From Chitinivibrionales bacterium (GTDB taxonomy: Bacteria; Fibrobacterota; Chitinivibrionia; Chitinivibrionales; FEN-1185), in contig DATJAL010000010.1 of NCBI GenBank assembly GCA_035516255.1, forward strand, positions 1 to 54,195: a DNA stretch of 54,195 nt, in the 5' to 3' direction. The position numbers were made by a program, and so were the translations under genes. A model generated the notes under the pieces. That model did no database searches. It was not told where the DNA came from and was given only the letters and a program-made list of their open reading frames with translations. Below, piece after piece: positions 33,887-42,483 of this stretch; position 1 is the first letter of the stretch; the number at the start of each line of letters is the position of its first letter.

Positions 33887-34495
33887 CTATCCCTTCCACT
33901 CCCCTTTGCCCATCCTCACGACGACCGGCTCGGGACCGGTCAGGTCAACAATGGTCGAGCTTACCGGATTGTCAAGCCTGCCCATGTCGAGAAAAATGTC
34001 CACGTTGTGTATGATGGCCGGCGCGATGGCCTCGGGCTCTCCGCGCAGGTCATCCTTCATTCTGATGGATGCGTTCGCCAGCGGCTCGCCGAGCATGTGC
34101 ACCAGGTCCAGACATACTCTGTTGTCGGGCACGCGTATGCCCACGGTGCGCCGCTTGGGGCTCACCTTTTTCGGCACATATGATGTGGCGGGAAGGATGA
34201 ACGTGTACGGGCCGGGCAGGTAATGCTTCATGAGCTTGAAATGAGCGTTGTCGATTTGCACATACCTGCTCATCTGGGAAAAATCCGAGCAGATGAACGA
34301 GAACAGCCGCGCCTTGTCCTTCTCGACGACGGCGCTGACCCTGTCGAGCGCTTTGGGGTTTGTCGCGCACGCGCCGATGCCGTACACCGTGTCGGTGGGA
34401 TACACGCAGATGCCGTCATCGTGCGTAAGAGAATAAACGGTCTTTTCGAGTATCCGGCGCTGCGGATTTTCAGGATGCACTTTATAATGGATCAT
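33887..34495 (-). CDS. Sua5/YciO/YrdC-family protein (threonylcarbamoyl-AMP synthase-like)
   Basis: 202 residues with the YrdC fold. The ICVYPTDTVYGIGACATNP motif is diagnostic, followed by KDKARLFSFIC, LPGPYTFIL and the PDNRVCLDLVHMLGEPLANASI region. Members make the threonylcarbamoyl-AMP used for the t6A modification of ANN-decoding tRNAs. The altered KDKARLFSFIC (usual KxR-PLS) places it nearer the YciO-like branch, so the exact activity is less certain. It starts 10 bases after the selenoprotein gene. Confidence 0.85.
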   Translation of the reverse strand: MIHYKVHPENPQRRILEKTVYSLTHDDGICVYPTDTVYGIGACATNPKALDRVSAVVEKDKARLFSFICSDFSQMSRYVQIDNAHFKLMKHYLPGPYTFILPATSYVPKKVSPKRRTVGIRVPDNRVCLDLVHMLGEPLANASIRMKDDLRGEPEAIAPAIIHNVDIFLDMGRLDNPVSSTIVDLTGPEPVVVRMGKGEWKG

Positions 34496-34505
34496 TGTTC
34501 GGCAT

Positions 34506-34739
34506 TCATTTCTTCGAGAGCTTTGCCTTCACCAGCGTTTCGATTTCGCCTTCATCCGGGAACCTGTCGAGTCTTTTCTTTGAGAATAGCAGGCTTCTGT
34601 CAAGCTCGACCTCAAATACCCCGCCGCGCGATTCGACAAGAACGCTTTCTGCCCCGAATTTCCTTTTCAGTTCGTCCGCCAGACCGGCGGCCCGCGGTCG
34701 GTAATTTCACATGCCGCAGTAGGTGATGGTAAATTTCAT
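34506..34739 (-). CDS. SelW-like (Rdx family) selenoprotein with in-frame UGA
   Basis: The gene is hidden because codon 11 is TGA (34707-34709). Read through, it gives 77 residues starting MKFTITYCGMUNYRPRAAGL, i.e. the Rdx redox motif C-x-x-U at the end of the first strand. It ends with GGVFEVELDRSLLFSKKRLD and a C-terminal KxKLSKK helix, as in SelW-type proteins. AGGAGG lies six bases before the ATG. An imperfect G+C-rich hairpin with GG in its loop (34683-34702) directly follows the UGA, as expected of a bacterial SECIS. It is the first gene of a selW-sua5-mazG group. Alternative: a cysteine homologue with a nonsense mutation, but the rest of the frame is intact. Confidence 0.88.
34683..34702 (-). 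promoter_or_regulatory. candidate SECIS hairpin
   Basis: Four bases after the UGA the transcript can pair ACCGACCGC with GCCGCCGGT (two mismatches), leaving GG at the tip. Bacterial SECIS elements recruit SelB at this position inside the coding region. Structure strength was judged by eye only. Confidence 0.5.
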
Positions 34740-35008
34740 GATTAATCCTCCTTCTCGGATTTATAAAATTTTTCGATTTAACATCTTAAATTCCGGAATC
34801 AACCAGTTAAATGGCCGTTTCAACAGGCATGACTCTGTGTCGCATCTTCAAATAATAAAATATTTGATTTGTTGTGCATATTATCAAATTTTTACGCCGC
34901 ATTGTTCGTAGTAAGGATGTATTTTTTTGTTGATTTTAACCGCAAAAATTAAACTTGTTGCTCTTTTTTGACGACTATTAAGAAGAGGGCTTTGTGAAGG
35001 GAAATTGT

Positions 35009-35188
35009 ATGGAAAGAAAGACATCGAGCCAGAAAAAAGAAACTGTTCAATCTTCCGTCAAACGGCGCATTCCCTTTCTTTGTGGAAGGCCCAGGCGCGA
35101 AACCGCCATCGACCATGATGACAGCTTGAACCTCGAGATTGCGCTTCACACCTGCAAAACAGTTGATGAGCTGCTGAAGCAGTTGTAA
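35009..35188 (+). CDS. small protein of unknown function
   Basis: 59 residues with GAAGGGA six bases before the ATG. It has a basic, Ser/Lys-rich N-terminal half and an acidic/hydrophobic end (DDSLNLEIALHTCKTVDELLKQL) that should form a helix. No family is recognised. Base composition and the ribosome binding site favour a real gene. The preceding 34740-35008 has only A+T-rich DNA. Confidence 0.5.
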   Translation: MERKTSSQKKETVQSSVKRRIPFLCGRPRRETAIDHDDSLNLEIALHTCKTVDELLKQL

Positions 35189-35239
35189 CGTTTCCCGGGC
35201 CGCGGGCGTCCCGTCCGCTTTCCATTGTAAAATTTGATT

Positions 35240-36319
35240 TTATCCGAGGACGCCGCGCAGCGTTTCAAGCACCAGTTTTTCCGGCACACCACGGTACAGC
35301 GCCGACACACCCGGTTTCCGCGGCAGAACGAACACCAGCTTGCCGCCGGACATCTTCTTGTCTGTAAACATGGCGCGGTAAAGGCCCCCGGCATCGGGGG
35401 TGGAGGGAAGCCTTATCGTAGGAAGTTTGGACAGCAGGGAGCTGTAAGGACCGCGCGATGGTGCCGGGATTGATCCGAAACGCATTCCCAGATCGCAAGC
35501 ACACCGCATGCCGGCAAATACGGCCTCGCCGTGCAAGACCGTTCTGAAATGATAGAACCGCTCGATCGCATGGGCGAACGTATGCCCGAAATTGAGGAGC
35601 GCACGCCGGCCGCTCACCTCTTTTTCGTCGCTTTCAACAACGGCGGCTTTTATTTCCAGCGAGCGTTTGATGCCCGAAAACAGCGCCTGCGTATCACCCG
35701 CAATCATTTTCTCATGGTTGTTAAGCACGAAAGCGAACATTTCCCTGCCGCCGATGAATGCGTATTTGAAAAGCTCTGCGTAGCCCGCCAGAAATTCCCT
35801 GCACGGCAGCGTTGTGAGAAACGCGGTGTCGAGCCACACCAGCGACGGCTGGTGGAACGCGCCGATCAGGTTTTTTCCGAGCGCATGGTCCACCGCCGTT
35901 TTTCCGCCCACGCTTGAGTCCACCATGGCAAGGAGCGTTGTCGGGACCTGCACATACGCCACGCCGCGCAAAAACGATGCCGCCGCAAACCCGGCCACAT
36001 CTCCCACCACGCCGCCGCCCAGGGCGATCACCACCGATTTTCTGTCGAGCCGTGATTTCAACAGGAAATCGAGAACGGACTGCCATGTTGCAACGGTTTT
36101 ATATTTTTCTCCATCAGGAATGGCAAGGGCCTCGCATGAGAGTTTCTTTTTCCATGATGAAATCACCGGTCGGTACAGTCGGGCAAGAGTGACGTTTGTG
36201 ACGAGCGCGAATCTGGAATCCGGAAACAGTTTTTTTACTCGCGCCGGAAAATCATTAAAGGCGCCATGATCCAGGACGATTGGATATGACCTTGGTCCGA
36301 GATGAACGGTTATCTCCAT
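35240..36319 (-). CDS. aroB: 3-dehydroquinate synthase
   Basis: Second step of the shikimate pathway, an NAD+- and metal-dependent cyclase of 359 residues. Visible are the substrate/NAD region LGGGVVGDVAGFAAASF, PTTLLAMVDSSVGGKTAVD, KNLIGAFHQP and the metal-ligand segment LLNFGHTFAHAIE. It is the last gene of a diguanylate cyclase-aroE-aroA-aroB operon, with an 18-base gap after aroA. Confidence 0.95.
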   Translation of the reverse strand: MEITVHLGPRSYPIVLDHGAFNDFPARVKKLFPDSRFALVTNVTLARLYRPVISSWKKKLSCEALAIPDGEKYKTVATWQSVLDFLLKSRLDRKSVVIALGGGVVGDVAGFAAASFLRGVAYVQVPTTLLAMVDSSVGGKTAVDHALGKNLIGAFHQPSLVWLDTAFLTTLPCREFLAGYAELFKYAFIGGREMFAFVLNNHEKMIAGDTQALFSGIKRSLEIKAAVVESDEKEVSGRRALLNFGHTFAHAIERFYHFRTVLHGEAVFAGMRCACDLGMRFGSIPAPSRGPYSSLLSKLPTIRLPSTPDAGGLYRAMFTDKKMSGGKLVFVLPRKPGVSALYRGVPEKLVLETLRGVLG

Positions 36320-36337
36320 GATTTGTTTCCCGTCGTT

Positions 36338-37615
36338 TTATTCAACAATCTCAATGTTCGCACCCAGAGCCCTGAAATCCTCAAGGAACGTCGGATAGGT
36401 CACCGCCGCGGCTTCCGCCGTGTCAACCACCGTCTCCCCGTCCGCGGCCATGCCCGCGAGCGCCAGCGCCATGACCACCCGGTGATCGCCGCGGCCGTTT
36501 ACCTGCGCGCCCTTAAGCCGGCAGCGCTTTACCGTCAAGCCGTCTTTTTCTTCTTTTATATCCGCGCCCATTTTTTTAAGCTCTTCGGCCATCACCGCGA
36601 TGCGGTCGGTCTCCTTGATCCTTGCCTGCGCCACGTTCTCGATTTTCGTTTCTCCTTTGGCAACGCATCCGAGCACGCAGAAAGCGGGCAGGGCATCGGG
36701 CATCGCGTTGAGGTCTATTTCCATGCCGCGCAGGTCTCCGGTTGTCCCGACAACGGCGCCGCCCGGCTCCCTGCTCACCGCCGCGCCCATGGCGCCGAGC
36801 ACGTCGAACACGCCCTTGTCGCCCTGCGAGTCGCTGAAGTCAAGTCCCTGCAGCGCTATGCGCGAGCCGGTGAGCGGGGCGGCAACGGCGGCAAAGGTCG
36901 CGGAGGAAAAATCGCCGGGCACGGTGTAATGGAGCGCCTTGTACGCCTGGCCGCCGAAGACGCGGAGATGCGAAAGATCGGACGATGCCTCGTACCGGAT
37001 CCCCTGGCGGTCGAGCCAGCGCATGGTCATCTCGACATAGGGACGCTCGTGCAGGTTCTCGACGCTTATGTCGGAGTCTTTCGGCGCGCACGGGCACGCA
37101 AACAGCAGGCTCGAAACAAACTGGGAGGAAAAACCGTTCACCGTTGTTTTCCCGCCACGGATCGGGCCGCGCACCCAAAACGGAAGATCGCTTCCCCGGC
37201 GCTCCAACCCGAATTCCGCGCCGAGTCCCTTCAGGGCCTCGAGTACCGGCATAAACGGACGCGAGCGCAGCGACTCGTCTCCGTCAAACCTGCGCAGTCT
37301 GCTTCCCAGGGCGGCGACGGACGCGAACAGGTTGGTGCTCGTGCCGGAATTCTCCATTGCAAACGTGTCGGATCCGCGGTTAAAATCGTTCCCCACACCG
37401 GTGACCCGCAGGTTTTTCCCGGCGATTTCAATTTCAGCGCCCATGCTTTTCGCAGCGGCAATCGCGGACGCGCCGTCGCCGGTGGCGAGGATGTTGGAAA
37501 GCTGCGAAACGCCTTTTGACAGCGTGGCGATCACCAGCGCGCGGATGGTGTGCGATTTTGACGGCGGTATGGCGATGGCGCCCGAAAGGGTCGATTTTCT
37601 CACGCGCCACTTCAT
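36338..37615 (-). CDS. aroA: 3-phosphoshikimate 1-carboxyvinyltransferase (EPSP synthase)
   Basis: It joins shikimate 3-phosphate and phosphoenolpyruvate. The 425-residue length is typical. The N-terminal PPSKSHTIRALVIATLSKG, the NSGTSTNLF motif (usual NAGTAxR, here with Ser and Asn changes), DGDESLRSRPF, and the C-terminal KETDRIAVMAEELKKMGAD and DHRVVMALALAG are present. The altered NSGTSTN loop suggests a class II-like or divergent enzyme. The start overlaps the aroE stop by four bases. Confidence 0.93.
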   Translation of the reverse strand: MKWRVRKSTLSGAIAIPPSKSHTIRALVIATLSKGVSQLSNILATGDGASAIAAAKSMGAEIEIAGKNLRVTGVGNDFNRGSDTFAMENSGTSTNLFASVAALGSRLRRFDGDESLRSRPFMPVLEALKGLGAEFGLERRGSDLPFWVRGPIRGGKTTVNGFSSQFVSSLLFACPCAPKDSDISVENLHERPYVEMTMRWLDRQGIRYEASSDLSHLRVFGGQAYKALHYTVPGDFSSATFAAVAAPLTGSRIALQGLDFSDSQGDKGVFDVLGAMGAAVSREPGGAVVGTTGDLRGMEIDLNAMPDALPAFCVLGCVAKGETKIENVAQARIKETDRIAVMAEELKKMGADIKEEKDGLTVKRCRLKGAQVNGRGDHRVVMALALAGMAADGETVVDTAEAAAVTYPTFLEDFRALGANIEIVE

Positions 37616-38508
37616 GCGTCCGCTCCGGGCCGCGTGGGCGATTCGACCAGCGCCCCGAGTTCCGCCATGTCAACAATCGTTTCGTCCACGGCGCGGCCGA
37701 TCCAATAGGCGCACGACGCAAGCGCCTGATGGACCAACATGGACAATCCTCCCTGGCTTACGCAGCCGGCTTTTTCCGCCCGTTTGCACAACGTTGTCTT
37801 TGCCGGATTGTAAATCACGTCGAATACCGCCATTCCCTTGTGCAAATAGTCGCCTTCAAGCGGCGAATTTTCACTGTCGGGGAACATTCCCACCGGCGTA
37901 CAGTTGACGCACAAGGAACAATCATCCATGACGCGTTTCAGATCACCGGATGAAAAAAGCGCCGTTGCGACCGGAAAATTCGTCTTAACGGTCACCTCCT
38001 CGGCAAGGCGCGAAATTTTTTTGACGTCCCTGCCCACCAGGGTGAGTTTCGACGGGATTTTCTGCGATGCAAGCGCGAACGCGAAGGTGCGCGCCGTGCC
38101 GCCGTTGCCGAGAATCACGATGTTGCCCTTTTTCGCGTCGATGCCCGCTTTTTTAAGCGCCCGTTCAAAGCCCTCCCAGTCCGTGGTCGTGCCGTGCAGA
38201 ACGTTATCCTTAAAGTAAAGCGTATTGACCGTGCAGGTGAGCGCGGACAGCGGCGACACAACGTCGCAGTACGGCACCACGGCCTGCTTGTGCGGGATGG
38301 TGACGTTCGCGCCCGCAAACCCCGCGGCCCGCAGCGACAGCACCGCGGCATGGAGCTCGTGTGGCCGCACCGCGAGCGGCACATAGGCAAGCGGAAGGCC
38401 CAAGGCCGCGAAGATGTGGTTGTGAATGACGGGCGAAAGCGAATGCGCCACCGGAGTGCCGAGCAGCCCGACAAGGCGCGTTGCGCCGGTAATGCGCTGA
38501 AGCTTCAT
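37612..38508 (-). CDS. aroE: shikimate dehydrogenase
   Basis: It reduces 3-dehydroshikimate with NADPH. 298 residues: the substrate domain has GTPVAHSLSPVIHNHIF and ANVTIPHKQAV with the catalytic lysine, and the nucleotide domain has LGNGGTARTFAFAL. The VNCTPVGM motif and the C-terminal GGLSMLVHQALASCAYWIG are intact. It overlaps both the cyclase gene (four bases) and aroA (four bases), so the set is translationally coupled. Confidence 0.95.
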   Translation of the reverse strand: MKLQRITGATRLVGLLGTPVAHSLSPVIHNHIFAALGLPLAYVPLAVRPHELHAAVLSLRAAGFAGANVTIPHKQAVVPYCDVVSPLSALTCTVNTLYFKDNVLHGTTTDWEGFERALKKAGIDAKKGNIVILGNGGTARTFAFALASQKIPSKLTLVGRDVKKISRLAEEVTVKTNFPVATALFSSGDLKRVMDDCSLCVNCTPVGMFPDSENSPLEGDYLHKGMAVFDVIYNPAKTTLCKRAEKAGCVSQGGLSMLVHQALASCAYWIGRAVDETIVDMAELGALVESPTRPGADA

Positions 38509-39437
38509 GGCTGCTGTTCCTGAGCGCCGCTCAGAAACGCCTTCACCTGGTTACGGCCGGCGTTTTTGGCTTGGTACAGCGCCGAGTCCGCCTCCTCGAT
38601 CATGGCGACGGTGGATTTGATCTCGCCCCTAAACGCGGTGACGCCGAGCGACGCGGTGAGGCGCTTGTTGGGCAGCTGCTGCTCATTGACAAACCGGTAA
38701 TCGAAGATGGCGGCGCGAATGTTCTCCGCGGTGCGCAGCGCGTGGTTGAGCGGCTGCGACGGCAGCAGGATGGCGAATTCCTCGCCGCCGTACCGCGCCA
38801 CGGTGTCGTCCGGGCTGCACACGGCGTGCAGGATCCTCACCGTCTCGATGAGCGCGAGGTCGCCCTGGATGTGGCCGTTGAGGTCGTTGTAGATCTTGAA
38901 ATGGTCGAGGTCGAGCATGATGAGCGAGAACACCGTTCCCGTCTGCGTCGCCGCCGCGAAAAGCCGCTTGAACTCCTCGTCGAAGAAATGGCGGTTGTAC
39001 GCCTTTGTCAAGTCATCGACGAGGGCGCGGCTCGCGGTGTCGACGTAGTCGCGCGCGTCAACGATCTTGGGGTTCACCAGCTTGCGCTTGATGTTGGTGT
39101 AGTAGTCGAGCGACGCGACGTGGATGCCCACGTTGCGGCCCAGCTTTTCGCTGATGAGGAACTTGTGCTTGAGGATCTCCTTCCAGTCGCGCTGCGCCTC
39201 CTCCTCGGGGAGCCGGATCTGGATGAGCGCGAAGATGATGTCCCGGTAGTAGGTGCCGGGCTTCTTGCCGATCATGTCGAGCGCGCTCTCGTCGTCCTGG
39301 ATGTGGCGCTCCACGTCGCCGCTCGCGATCTCGATCCAGCGGAGGTCGGTGAGCTTCTTGAGATTGTCAAGGTCCTCTATGTGCATGGCGCCGCCGCCGC
39401 CCTGCGGGGCGGTTTTCTTGTCTTCATTGTTCTGCAT
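38505..39437 (-). CDS. diguanylate cyclase (GGDEF domain)
   Basis: 310 residues. The C-terminal ~165 residues are a GGDEF domain: DDLTKAYNRHFFDEEF opens it, DLDHFKIYNDLNGHIQGD binds Mg2+/GTP, and the active-site signature reads GGEEF (RYGGEEFAILLP). The N-terminal ~135 residues are an uncharacterised helical region, and no membrane span is seen, so it is cytosolic. It should make cyclic-di-GMP. AGGAGA lies five bases before the ATG. It heads the aro operon. Confidence 0.92.
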   Translation of the reverse strand: MQNNEDKKTAPQGGGGAMHIEDLDNLKKLTDLRWIEIASGDVERHIQDDESALDMIGKKPGTYYRDIIFALIQIRLPEEEAQRDWKEILKHKFLISEKLGRNVGIHVASLDYYTNIKRKLVNPKIVDARDYVDTASRALVDDLTKAYNRHFFDEEFKRLFAAATQTGTVFSLIMLDLDHFKIYNDLNGHIQGDLALIETVRILHAVCSPDDTVARYGGEEFAILLPSQPLNHALRTAENIRAAIFDYRFVNEQQLPNKRLTASLGVTAFRGEIKSTVAMIEEADSALYQAKNAGRNQVKAFLSGAQEQQP

Positions 39438-39515
39438 ATATTCTCCTGAAACGATTTCCGTTAAACAATAAAAAAATAATATCCCGTCGCCTCAACCATG
39501 GCGCAAATAAAGTGC

Positions 39516-39544
39516 TTGCTTTTGGTCCGGAAATGTTTTATAAT
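39516..39544 (+). promoter_or_regulatory. promoter of the XRE-cupin gene, next to its start codon
   Basis: TTGCTT (39516-39521), a 17-base spacer and a perfect TATAAT (39539-39544) end only seven bases before the ATG at 39552. The transcript would begin at or within a base or two of the start codon, giving a leaderless mRNA. Confidence 0.7.
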
Positions 39545-39551
39545 TACTGTA

Positions 39552-40145
39552 ATGAATAAAGTATTACTTAAATCCGTTCTTCCGGAAATCGGCACCATTC
39601 TCAGGGTGTTCCGCCAGAAAATCCATAAAAACCAGGGCGAAGTCGCCCGGCGGGCCGGCATTTCAACAAGCATGCTCTCCCAGATCGAGCGGGGCGCGGT
39701 GTCGCCGTCCATCGACACGCTGGTGGCGGTGTGCGTGGCGCTGGAGATGGACGTGGCCGACCTGTTCAGGAGGATCTCGCCCGACGCGCCGGTGCGCGTG
39801 CACCACCGGGGAAAGCGGCTGTCAACGCAGACCCGCGGCGTCAGGTTCGAGCAGCTCGCCACGAGCGGCGACGCGGGCCATCCCGCCGAAATGCTGCTGT
39901 TGGAAATCGCGCCGGGCAAAGAGGCCGGCATATCGGGCAACGGCCATGAAGGAGTGGAAATGGGGTATGTGCTGGAAGGAAACGCCGCGCTCATGGTACA
40001 GGGGCAGGAATTTGAGATCGGCCCGGGCGACAGCGTTTCATACAACTCGCACCTGCCCCATAAACTTATGAATAAAAGCACCAGAATTTTCAGGGCGGTG
40101 TGGAACGCCCTGCCGCCGCATAAGGATTATTTGGAGGAGAAATAG
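39552..40145 (+). CDS. XRE-family transcriptional regulator with cupin domain
   Basis: About 197 residues. Residues ~10-70 are an XRE helix-turn-helix (LRVFRQKIHKNQGEVARRAG, then SMLSQIERGAVSPSIDTL). Residues ~115-190 are a cupin barrel (GHEGVEMGYVLEGNAALM, IGPGDSVSYNSHLPHKL). Proteins of this design sense a small ligand and control its metabolism. The start at 39552 is preferred over an in-frame ATG at 39498, which lies upstream of the promoter. No Shine-Dalgarno sequence precedes it. It is divergent from the cyclase-aro operon and precedes leuC. Confidence 0.9.
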   Translation: MNKVLLKSVLPEIGTILRVFRQKIHKNQGEVARRAGISTSMLSQIERGAVSPSIDTLVAVCVALEMDVADLFRRISPDAPVRVHHRGKRLSTQTRGVRFEQLATSGDAGHPAEMLLLEIAPGKEAGISGNGHEGVEMGYVLEGNAALMVQGQEFEIGPGDSVSYNSHLPHKLMNKSTRIFRAVWNALPPHKDYLEEK

Positions 40146-40149
40146 ATTT

Positions 40150-40440
40150 TTGGTGGGGGAAGTTTCCCCCTCCTGGGTGCGGCCGGGTACCGGCAGCGGC
40201 AAGATTCATTCATCCGCTGGGCGCACCCGCGAGCGATAGTAGTAAAGGTTAAATGTTATACGTGGTTGAAATTTCACGTTGGCTCCGGTTGGAGTCACTG
40301 GCGATTGTAAAGAAACGGTAGACTCTCGACGCGTTAGGTGGACCGGAGGGTAAGCAAGAGCAAATTGCCGGCCGAGCCCGAAGGGAGACCGACCCGAGCC
40401 TGAGTTTTAACGAAGGCGAGGGGAACGCCAACATTTTTAA
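40150..40440 (-). repeat. gene-free gap with mosaic-repeat modules
   Basis: The 315-base gap before leuC holds no gene. It opens with TTGGTGGGGGAAGTTTCCCCC (like the edges of copies A, F and G). Around 40364-40433 it carries GCCGAGCCCGAAGGGAGACC, GACCCGAGCCTGAG and GGCGAGGGGAACGCCA, matching the end module of copy E (43760-43813). The middle (40250-40340) is unrelated sequence. Confidence 0.6.
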
Positions 40441-40460
40441 AAGAAAGGAAGAAAAGCAAT

Positions 40461-41759
40461 ATGGGAAAGACTATCACCGAAAAAATATTCGACGCGCATG
40501 TCAAGGACGAGCCGTTTCCCGGCACCACAGTGCTGGCCATCGACGTGGTCATGTGCCACGAGATCACCACGCCCATCGCGATCATGGACCTTGTGGCCCG
40601 CGGCAAGGACCGCGTGTTCGACGCCTCGAAGATCAAGGCGGTCATCGATCACGTGACGCCGCCCAAGGACAGCAAGAGCGCGACGCAGGCCAAAACGCTG
40701 CGCGACTGGGCCGCGCGGCACAAGATCCGCGACTTCTTCGACATCGGTTACAACGGCGTGTGCCATGCCCTGTTTCCGGAAAAAGGGTTCATACGTCCCG
40801 GCAACACCGTGATCATGGGCGACAGCCACACGTGCACGCACGGCGCGTTCGGCGCGTTTGCCGCGGGCGTGGGCACCACCGACCTCGAGGTCGGGATCCT
40901 CAAGGGCGTCTGTGCGTTCAGGGCGCCGAAGGCCATCCGCATTGACATTACGGGAAAACTGCCGAAAGGCGTGTTCGCGAAAGACGTGATCCTCGAGGTG
41001 ATCCGCACGCTCACGGTGAACGGCGCCACCGACCGCGTGATCGAGTTTGCCGGCCCGGTGGTTGACGCAATGATCATGGACGAGCGCATGACGCTGTGCA
41101 ACATGGCGGTGGAGGCGGGCGCCACGAGCGGCATCTGCATGCCGGACAGGCAGACCGTCGACTATCTGTGGCCGTTCATTTCGAAACAGTACCGCAACAG
41201 CAAAGCGGCCGCGCTCGCCGATTTTATAAAATGGCATTCCGACCCGGACGCGGTTTACGAAAAAAGAATCACGCTCAACGTGTCGAGGCTCGAACCGGTT
41301 GCCACGGTAGGGTACAAGCCCGACCAGGTGAAAAAGCTCAAGGAGCTCTCCGATGTCAAGATCGACCAGGTGTACATCGGCTCGTGCACCAACGGTAGGC
41401 TGTCGGACCTGCGCGCCGCCGCGTCCGTAGTAAAAGGCACGCGGCTCGCGCCCGGCGTGCGCGGCATTTTAAGCCCGGCGACGCGCGACATTTTCGCCAA
41501 GGCCATGAAGCTTGGAATCATCAAGACGTTCATGGACGCCGGCTACTGCGTGACCAACCCGACCTGCGGGGCGTGCCTTGGCATGAGCAACGGCGTTCTC
41601 GCCGAGGGCGAGGTGTGCGCGTCAACCACGAACCGGAATTTTTACGGCCGCATGGGAAAGGGCGGCATGGTGCACCTGATGAGCCCGGCAAGCGCGGCGG
41701 CGAGCGGGATCACGGGAAAATTGACTGATCCCAGAAAATTTATCAAGGAAAGGAAGTAA
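40461..41759 (+). CDS. leuC: 3-isopropylmalate dehydratase large subunit (LeuC/HacA type)
   Basis: An aconitase-superfamily subunit of 432 residues. The 4Fe-4S ligands are the cysteine of IGSCTNG (about residue 308) and the pair in NPTCGACLG. Substrate residues lie in MCHEITTP, VIMGDSHTCTHGAFG and STTNRNFYGRMG. The 420-residue class covers isopropylmalate, homoaconitate and related citramalate enzymes; leucine synthesis is the commonest role. An AAAGGAAGAAAAGC site precedes the start. leuD follows two bases after the stop. Confidence 0.9.
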   Translation: MGKTITEKIFDAHVKDEPFPGTTVLAIDVVMCHEITTPIAIMDLVARGKDRVFDASKIKAVIDHVTPPKDSKSATQAKTLRDWAARHKIRDFFDIGYNGVCHALFPEKGFIRPGNTVIMGDSHTCTHGAFGAFAAGVGTTDLEVGILKGVCAFRAPKAIRIDITGKLPKGVFAKDVILEVIRTLTVNGATDRVIEFAGPVVDAMIMDERMTLCNMAVEAGATSGICMPDRQTVDYLWPFISKQYRNSKAAALADFIKWHSDPDAVYEKRITLNVSRLEPVATVGYKPDQVKKLKELSDVKIDQVYIGSCTNGRLSDLRAAASVVKGTRLAPGVRGILSPATRDIFAKAMKLGIIKTFMDAGYCVTNPTCGACLGMSNGVLAEGEVCASTTNRNFYGRMGKGGMVHLMSPASAAASGITGKLTDPRKFIKERK

Positions 41760-41761
41760 CC

Positions 41762-42292
41762 ATGAAAACTTTTGGTGGACCGGTATTATTCCTGGACAGA
41801 TCAGATATAAATACTGATGAGATAATTCCTGCAAAATATTTAAACGAAGTGACCAAAGAGGCTCTAGGCCCTCACCTGCTCGAAGACCTGAAGCTCGAAG
41901 GGTTTGATCCGAAAAAACTGGCGTCAAAAAATTGCCGTGTCATTATTGCACGCGCTAATTTCGGGTGCGGCTCGTCGCGCGAGCATGCGCCGTGGGCGCT
42001 CGAGGTGAACGGCATCACCGCGGTGGTCGCCGAGAGTTTCGCCCGCATCTTCCGGCAGAACATGTTCAACTGCGGCATGCTGGCCATCGAGCTGCCGAAA
42101 GCAGAACTCGACGGCCTTTTCGCGGACTGCGATAAAAACGGCACCATGTGCGACGTTGACCTTTCGGAGAAAACCATGATTTTCTCATGGGCCCGCGACA
42201 AGAGCCGCTCGGTGAGCTTTTCACTCAACCCGTTTGACGAGGCGCTGGTAAAGGCCGGCGGGTGGGTAGAGTTTGCGGATGCGAAGTATTAA
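41762..42292 (+). CDS. leuD: 3-isopropylmalate dehydratase small subunit
   Basis: 176 residues, the short archaeal/bacterial LeuD type. It has RSDINTDEIIPAKYL and the swivel-domain motif NFGCGSSREHAPWAL, which carries the substrate-recognition serine/arginine. AAGGAAAGGAAG lies just before the start, inside the end of leuC. It forms the heterodimer with LeuC. A strong terminator follows. Confidence 0.92.
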   Translation: MKTFGGPVLFLDRSDINTDEIIPAKYLNEVTKEALGPHLLEDLKLEGFDPKKLASKNCRVIIARANFGCGSSREHAPWALEVNGITAVVAESFARIFRQNMFNCGMLAIELPKAELDGLFADCDKNGTMCDVDLSEKTMIFSWARDKSRSVSFSLNPFDEALVKAGGWVEFADAKY

Positions 42293-42315
42293 TTTCGGGT
42301 ATTATTGATGATCCC

Positions 42316-42348
42316 AAGGGCAAGCCAATCCTGGCTTGCCCTTTTTTT
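42316..42348 (+). terminator. terminator of leuCD
   Basis: 11-bp arms AAGGGCAAGCC and GGCTTGCCCTT (42316-42326 with 42333-42343) with a six-base loop run into seven T residues. It begins 24 bases after the leuD stop. Confidence 0.92.
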
Positions 42349-42483
42349 CCCCGCCATTCATCATCCCCTGTAACATTCCCCTCCCTCACAGCGTTATAAC
42401 TTATGAAGAGGAGAAAAGGTCTTTACTGAACCTTGACACACATCCTGGCCAGTAAAGACCGCCCAAGTGCAAAGGAGGCACCT

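Noticed and set aside
33828-33899. Longer MazG N-terminus starting at 33899
   Set aside because: It would translate the CACAGAGA repeat. The start at 33827 follows AAGGA and gives the normal MazG length.
36302-37519. Plus-strand open frame of 405 codons opposite aroA
   Set aside because: Shadow. aroA has complete motifs and is in a coupled operon on the other strand.
38571-39449. Plus-strand open frame of 292 codons opposite the diguanylate cyclase gene
   Set aside because: Shadow of a gene with an intact GGEEF domain; Val/Glu/Arg-rich without any family motif.
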